The notes below the pieces were generated by a model. The model made no database searches. It was not told where the DNA came from and worked only from the letters and a program-made list of their open reading frames with translations. A program made the translations under genes and the position numbers. From Chthoniobacter sp. (GTDB lineage: Bacteria > Verrucomicrobiota > Verrucomicrobiia > Chthoniobacterales > Chthoniobacteraceae): a stretch of 11,016 bases of DNA. The stretch lies in the NCBI GenBank assembly GCA_025351065.1, contig JANXWQ010000389.1, positions 1 to 11,016 of the forward strand. The letters are read 5' to 3'. Of this stretch, positions 7,080 through 11,016 are shown piece after piece (position 1 is the stretch's first letter; each line of letters starts with the position of its first letter).

Positions 7080-8177
7080 ATGGAACCCACAACCCACGCT
7101 CCCGCCACGCCTGGCTTTTCGCGCTGTGCGCTGGCCGGGCTGCTGCTCGCGGCGGCGGGGATTCCGGCGAGTTTGCTGGCGGATTTTTCGTGGGAATCCA
7201 CGGTCGGCATCGACCTCGCGTGGTCGCCCGCGCATGTGGCCACCTACCTCGCCGTGGCGCTCGCGGGCGCGCTGGCGCTCGGCGCGCTGACCCGCCAGGG
7301 TGGCGGCGTGCGGCTGGGCAAATGGCACGCGCCGCTCGGCGCGTGGGTGGTGCTGTGGGGCGCGGTGGCGTTTGTGGGAGCGGTGGTTTTCGACCGCTGG
7401 TGGCAGGCGGGCTACGGGCTCGCGGCGGGCATCTGGCATCCGCCGCAGATTTTGAAGGCGGTCGCTTTTTTCGCTGTGCTCGCGGGCGTGTGGCTTGCTG
7501 CGGCGCCGCGGCGCGCGACGGCCTTTGCGGCGGCGGGCGGCCTGCTGCTCGCGATGATCGCCGTTTGCACGCTCGTGGCCGCCTACCCGAACCGCCAGCA
7601 CGCCGCCACCTTCTACCAGCTCGCCTGCGGCACCTACCCCGTGGTGCTCACCGCGCTCGCCGCCGCGGGCGCGCGGCGTTTTTCCGCGACCGCCGCCGCG
7701 CTCATCTACACCGGCCTCACGGGCGCGGCGGTGTGGCTGCTGCCGCTCATCCCGGCGCAGCCGCAGGTCGCGCCGATTTACCACGCGCTCGACCACCTCA
7801 TGCCGCCGCCTTTTCCCCTACTGCTCGTGCTGCCCGCGCTGGCTGTGGATGCGCTGCTGCGCGTCTGCCCCGGCCGCGCGCATGCCGGACGGCAGGCTGT
7901 GGAGTGCGGGCTTGCGTTCTTCCTCGTCTTCACGCTCGTGCAATGGCCTTTCGCGCAGTTCCTCCTCACGCCGGCGGCAGACGGCTGGTTCTTCGCGGGC
8001 GGCGGGCGGCACTGGCCGTTTTTTTTGAAAATCGACCCGCGTGCGCAGGTCATGTTCTGGCCCGCGCCGGGCGATGAAATCAACCTGCGCAGCGGCCTCG
8101 TCGCCGCCGCGCTGGCGGTGCTCGCGGCGCGCACCGGCCTGTGGATCGGCGCGTGGATGAAGCGCCTGCAAAGATGA
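7080..8177 (+). CDS. Polytopic membrane protein of unknown function with W-x-P-H motifs
   Basis: The 365-residue product has roughly nine or ten hydrophobic segments (about 15-34, 52-72, 85-104, 122-142, 147-168, 185-198, 203-223, 243-260, 275-296 and 338-356). I know no named family. A motif appears twice at segment boundaries: FSWESTVGIDLAWSPAH (36-52) and FDRWWQAGYGLAAGIWHPPQ (104-123), sharing F, W, G and a W-x-P followed by His or Gln. It recalls a DxYWH...WSPPH pattern in uncharacterised membrane proteins. A further pair of His (235 and 239) precedes MPPP. Such His, Trp and Met residues near the membrane face could bind metal or haem, which is inference. Start ATG 7080 is chosen because the upstream part of the open frame is antisense to the PEP-CTERM gene and not protein-like. 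The stop overlaps the next gene's ATG by the ATGA arrangement, implying translational coupling. Confidence 0.8.
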   Translation: MEPTTHAPATPGFSRCALAGLLLAAAGIPASLLADFSWESTVGIDLAWSPAHVATYLAVALAGALALGALTRQGGGVRLGKWHAPLGAWVVLWGAVAFVGAVVFDRWWQAGYGLAAGIWHPPQILKAVAFFAVLAGVWLAAAPRRATAFAAAGGLLLAMIAVCTLVAAYPNRQHAATFYQLACGTYPVVLTALAAAGARRFSATAAALIYTGLTGAAVWLLPLIPAQPQVAPIYHALDHLMPPPFPLLLVLPALAVDALLRVCPGRAHAGRQAVECGLAFFLVFTLVQWPFAQFLLTPAADGWFFAGGGRHWPFFLKIDPRAQVMFWPAPGDEINLRSGLVAAALAVLAARTGLWIGAWMKRLQR

Positions 8178-9715
8178 AGGTGCGGCTCGCCATCCTTGTC
8201 TGCTGGCTGTGCGCGGGGCTGTCCGGGCGCGCGCATGTCGGCAGCCCGAACGTGTTTTTTGAAGGCCGGGCCGGGACGCTGGCGGTGCGTGTCATTATCC
8301 GCCCTCCGCCCACCTTGCCGGGCATCGCGCAGGTCGATGTGCGCGTGACGGGCGACGACGCCACCGCCGTCACGGTGCAGGCTGCGCCGTGGGCAGCGGG
8401 TGAAACCGCGGCGGCTGCACCGGTCGCCGCGCTGCCTGTGGCCGGTGCGCCGGGGCTTTTTCATGCGCCGCTATGGCTGCTGACCAAAGGCTCGTACCGC
8501 GTCCGCATCGCGGTCGAAAGTCCGCGCGGGCGCGGCACGCTGGCCGTGCCGCTGAACTCCGCCGCCACGCAGCGGCCCGAGATGCCACCCGCGCTCGGCA
8601 GCACGCTCGCGGGCCTCGGCGCGCTGCTTTTCATTGGCGCGGTCTGGCTCGCCGGTGCGGCGGCGCGCGAGGCCACTCTCGCGCCCGGTGCGCTGCCGTC
8701 GGCGCGCGATCAACGGCGCGGGCGGGCTGTTGGCGTGGTGGTCGCGCTGGGGCTCGCGGGCAGCCTTTACGCCGGGACGCTGCGCTGGCAGGCGATGGAT
8801 CGCGATTTCCGCAACAATGCGCTGGCGCAGCCCGTGCCGGTCGTCGCCGCGGCAAGCGGCGAGAGCGGTGTGAATCTGCTGCGCCTCACACCCGCCGCGG
8901 GCGGCACCGGGCCGGTGGAGTGGGACACGCTCGTCGCCGACCACGGCAAGCTGATGCACCTCTTCCTCGTGCGCGAACCGGCGGGCGAGACCTTCGCGCA
9001 CCTGCATCCGGTGCGGTGCGGCGCGCGGCTTTTTGAAAGCGTGCTGCCGCCCCTGCCTGCGGGCGGCTACCAGCTCTACGGCGAAATCACGCGCGAAAAC
9101 GGCGCGAGCGAAACGCTCACGGCGCGCGTGGTTTTGCCCGCGCCGCTCGGCACCCCGCTCCAGCCGCTCGCCACCGCGGCGATGCTCGGCGACATCATCT
9201 GCCGGTCGCCGCTCGCCTTCCTCGGCAACGCCGCGCAGCCCTTCGCGCTCGACGTGGACGACGCCTGGCACAGCGGCCCGCCCACACCGCCCGCCGCGCC
9301 CATGCGCACGCAGGTCAGCCGGCTCACGGGCGGCGCGGGCATGGTCTTTGAAAACGCCGGCGACCTCGTGGAAAACCGCGAGACCGCGCTGCGCTTTTCC
9401 GTCTTCACCGCGAGCGGCGAGCGGGCCGCGATCCAAGCGTACATGGGCATGCGCGGGCACGCCGTGGTGCGCCGCGCGGACGGCGCGGTCTTCACCCACC
9501 TGCACCCCGCCGGGACGATTTCGATGGCCGCCGAGGAAATGCTCGCCGCCCGCGAAGCCGCGCCCCGCCTTGCTCCCGAGCCCACCGCGCCCACCGCCGA
9601 GGTGGCCTTTCCCTACGCCTTCCCCCGCCCCGGCACCTATCGCGTGTGGGTGCAGGTGCGCGTGGACGGGCGCGTGCTCACGGGCGTCTTCGAGGTGAAC
9701 GTGCGCGCGGCCTGA
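8174..9715 (+). CDS. Membrane-anchored protein with two Met/His HLHP domains, putative copper binding
   Basis: The 513-residue product has a signal sequence (residues 1-20, ending SGRA; mature start at HVGSPNVFFEG), a first extracytoplasmic domain (21-138), two membrane segments (about 143-163 and 186-203) and a large second extracytoplasmic region (204-513). The second region has two similar clusters: DHGKLMHLFLVR...TFAHLHP (His257, Met261, His262, His276, His278) and YMGMRGHAVVRRADGAVFTHLHP (Met424, Met426, His429, His442, His444). Met/His pairs on a beta-sandwich recall cupredoxin-like and FixH/YtkA-type proteins, so copper binding is reasonable but not shown. An HLHP motif is found in other uncharacterised periplasmic proteins. 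The N-terminal IIRPPPTLPGIAQVDVRV segment is also familiar from unnamed families. The start is set by the ATGA overlap with the upstream gene; a longer in-frame ATG at 8141 would lie inside that gene. A terminator begins at its stop codon. Confidence 0.85.
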   Translation: MKVRLAILVCWLCAGLSGRAHVGSPNVFFEGRAGTLAVRVIIRPPPTLPGIAQVDVRVTGDDATAVTVQAAPWAAGETAAAAPVAALPVAGAPGLFHAPLWLLTKGSYRVRIAVESPRGRGTLAVPLNSAATQRPEMPPALGSTLAGLGALLFIGAVWLAGAAAREATLAPGALPSARDQRRGRAVGVVVALGLAGSLYAGTLRWQAMDRDFRNNALAQPVPVVAAASGESGVNLLRLTPAAGGTGPVEWDTLVADHGKLMHLFLVREPAGETFAHLHPVRCGARLFESVLPPLPAGGYQLYGEITRENGASETLTARVVLPAPLGTPLQPLATAAMLGDIICRSPLAFLGNAAQPFALDVDDAWHSGPPTPPAAPMRTQVSRLTGGAGMVFENAGDLVENRETALRFSVFTASGERAAIQAYMGMRGHAVVRRADGAVFTHLHPAGTISMAAEEMLAAREAAPRLAPEPTAPTAEVAFPYAFPRPGTYRVWVQVRVDGRVLTGVFEVNVRAA

Positions 9716-9731
9716 GCGGCGCGCGTTTTTT
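9704..9731 (+). terminator. Rho-independent terminator overlapping a stop codon
   Basis: CGCGCG (9704-9709) pairs with CGCGCG (9720-9725). After one bulged G, CC (9711-9712) pairs with GG (9718-9719), leaving a five-base loop TGAGC that contains the TGA stop of the preceding gene. Six T residues (9726-9731) follow directly. This should end the two-gene membrane operon and separate it from the protease gene. Confidence 0.6.
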
Positions 9732-9776
9732 CCCGCGCTGGAAATCGGGCGCGGGTTCGCCGAGCATCGGCGCACG

Positions 9777-10703
9777 ATGAAAGCATTTTCCATTTCGATT
9801 TTTTGCGCGCTGCTCACGGCGCTGGCGTGGGGCGCGGACGGGCCGGCGGCGGTGAAAGGTTCTGCGCCCGCGAAGTCGAAGGAAAAAGAAGCGAAGCTCG
9901 TGGCGCGCGCGCCAGTCACCGGCCAGCCGTTCGATGACCGCGAGGTGGAGCTGTACCTCGAAGCCGAAGGGCGGAAGCTGCTCGGCGGCGAGCGGATCAA
10001 AAAACTGACCTTCGAGCGCCGCACCTGCGCGCTGCGGCTCGCGGAGCCAGTGGGCGAAAAGCTCGCGTGGCCCGAGGTCGCCGCGCGGGCCGAGGCGGCG
10101 ACGCTGGTGCTGGGCGAATTTTACCGCGAGGGAAAATCGAAGGAGCTGCAGTTCAGCGTGGCGGCGGGCGCTTTTGTCGTCGGCGAAAACGGGGTGTGCG
10201 CGACGAGCCAGCATGTGGCCAAGGATCGCGGCTCGCGCGGCTTCGTGGCCATGCTGCGCGACGGGCGGGTCTTTCCCGTGCGTGAAGTGCTCGCCGTCGA
10301 TCCGCTCAATGACGTGATGCTTTTCCAGCTCGACCTCCCCGCCGACGTGAAGCTGCCCGCGCTCGCCCTCGCGCCCGCGCCCGCGCCGGTCGGCTCGCCC
10401 GTCGCGGTGATGAGCCACCCCGACGACCGCTTTTTCATGCTCACCACCGGCATGGTCGCGCGGCAGACCGTGTGGCGCGCGGCGGCTGGCGATGAGGTGT
10501 TCATGACGATCACCGCGGACTTCGCGAAAGGCTCCAGCGGCTGCCCGGTTCTGGACGAGCGCGGCACGGTCGTGGGGATCGTGAACAACACGGAGTCGAT
10601 CTATTACGACGACGACGGGAAGAAGAAGCAGCTCGACCTCCAGATGGTCGTGAAAAACGCCACGCCGAGCTGGGTTGTGCGGAAGATGGTGACGGTGCCG
10701 TAA
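9777..10703 (+). CDS. Secreted trypsin-like serine protease, no PDZ domain
   Basis: The 308-residue product has a signal peptide (MKAFSISIFCALLTALAWGA, cleavage after about residue 20), a charged linker (24-45), an unrecognised N-terminal region of about 75 residues, then a trypsin-like domain from about 108 onward. The catalytic triad is visible: His146 in CATSQHVAKD, Asp179 in VDPLNDVMLFQLD, and Ser254 in KGSSGCPVLDERG. MSHPDDRFFMLTTGMVAR (212-229) matches the segment preceding the serine loop in HtrA-like proteases. The usual GNSGGP is GSSGCP, with Cys256 where Gly or Ser is typical. No PDZ domain follows: the protein ends about 54 residues after the serine, so it differs from HtrA/DegP and is closer to stand-alone trypsin-like peptidases. 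It should act in the periplasm or outside the cell; the substrate is unknown. It starts 45 bases after the terminator of the preceding operon and so has its own promoter, which I cannot identify. Confidence 0.85.
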   Translation: MKAFSISIFCALLTALAWGADGPAAVKGSAPAKSKEKEAKLVARAPVTGQPFDDREVELYLEAEGRKLLGGERIKKLTFERRTCALRLAEPVGEKLAWPEVAARAEAATLVLGEFYREGKSKELQFSVAAGAFVVGENGVCATSQHVAKDRGSRGFVAMLRDGRVFPVREVLAVDPLNDVMLFQLDLPADVKLPALALAPAPAPVGSPVAVMSHPDDRFFMLTTGMVARQTVWRAAAGDEVFMTITADFAKGSSGCPVLDERGTVVGIVNNTESIYYDDDGKKKQLDLQMVVKNATPSWVVRKMVTVP

Positions 10704-10712
10704 GGGGATTGT

Positions 10713-11016
10713 ATGGACTTGGCGAAATTGTGGCCGCGGAGTCTTGCGGGGCGGGTTTCGCAAGTCGCTTTGCTGGTCGTCGGCTGCACGGTGGTGGCGG
10801 GAAGCCAGCTGGTCGCGTCGCACCTCGATGCCACCGCAAGCTTTTGGGACCTCGTGAAGCCGAACCTGATTCGAAGCTTTGGTCTCGGCTTCATCTTCAT
10901 TCCGGTGAGCGTCCTCGCGCTCTCGGATTTGCCGCCCGAGAAACGCGGCAACGCGACGGGCCTCTTCAACCTCACGCGCGAGCTCGGTGGGTCGCTCGGC
11001 ACTGCGCTCATGGGCG
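10713..11016 (+). CDS. DHA2-family MFS permease, N-terminal half missing, runs off window
   Basis: The 101 visible codons match an internal, late part of DHA2-type (EmrB-like) drug permeases: PNLIRSFGLGFIFIPVSV (50-67), ALSDLPPEKRGNATGLFN (69-86) and LTRELGGSLGTALMG (87-101). Full-length members have about 14 membrane segments and about 500 residues, and this block normally lies beyond residue 300. Here only one hydrophobic segment (16-35) precedes it, and a protease gene occupies the place where the N-terminal half should be. The 5' part is therefore gone, probably by deletion or rearrangement near 10704-10760. ATG 10713 has an AAGGGG eight bases upstream, so a short product might still be made. 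The frame is the same as that of the protease, from which one TAA and three codons separate it. It could equally be called a pseudogene. The 3' end lies outside the window. Confidence 0.6.
   Translation, partial: MDLAKLWPRSLAGRVSQVALLVVGCTVVAGSQLVASHLDATASFWDLVKPNLIRSFGLGFIFIPVSVLALSDLPPEKRGNATGLFNLTRELGGSLGTALMG

Noticed and set aside
8471..10024. Long minus-strand open frame opposite the HLHP protein
   Set aside because: Low-complexity Arg/Gly/His-rich product, antisense to a gene with signal peptide, membrane segments and conserved motifs.
1..11016. CRISPR array, tRNA, rRNA, phage or insertion sequence
   Set aside because: No regularly spaced direct repeats, no cloverleaf or rRNA-like stretch, and no transposase, integrase or phage structural gene was found in either strand.

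Overview
The window is very GC-rich bacterial DNA with nine complete protein genes, one broken gene and one gene that runs off the right edge. Several traits point to Verrucomicrobiota, perhaps an Opitutus-like lineage: a PEP-CTERM exosortase substrate, a paired arsM-arsS, several signal-peptide proteins of little-studied families, and almost no Shine-Dalgarno sequences in front of starts. Planctomycetota cannot be excluded. This placement is inferred from family recognition; no search was run.

Layout. Positions 64-1848 encode a secreted protein made of two diverged copies of one module. Positions 1889-4799 hold three same-strand genes: a DUF1223 thioredoxin-like secreted protein, then arsM (arsenite methyltransferase) and arsS (radical SAM enzyme), the last two separated by 3 bases. 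ArsM should methylate arsenite to dimethylarsenite and ArsS should add a 5'-deoxyadenosyl group, which starts arsenosugar synthesis. A near-perfect 43-base palindrome closes this block and contains the arsS stop codon and, on the other strand, the stop codon of an enolase-superfamily remnant (4819-5390, minus) that lacks its N-terminal part and carries a frameshift.

Positions 5514-9715 look like a metal-handling region, probably for copper. It holds a lipoprotein with a CusF-like domain fused to a SCO domain, then (interrupted by a minus-strand PEP-CTERM gene) a two-gene operon with a 4-base start/stop overlap. The operon encodes a polytopic membrane protein with repeated Trp/Pro/His motifs, and a membrane-anchored protein with two Met/His clusters each ending in HLHP. 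I know no assigned function for these two proteins and consider them the most interesting part of the window. A hairpin plus T-run terminator ends the operon.

Positions 9777-10703 encode a secreted trypsin-like serine protease without a PDZ domain. It is followed in the same frame by the C-terminal part of a DHA2-type drug permease that has lost its N-terminal half.
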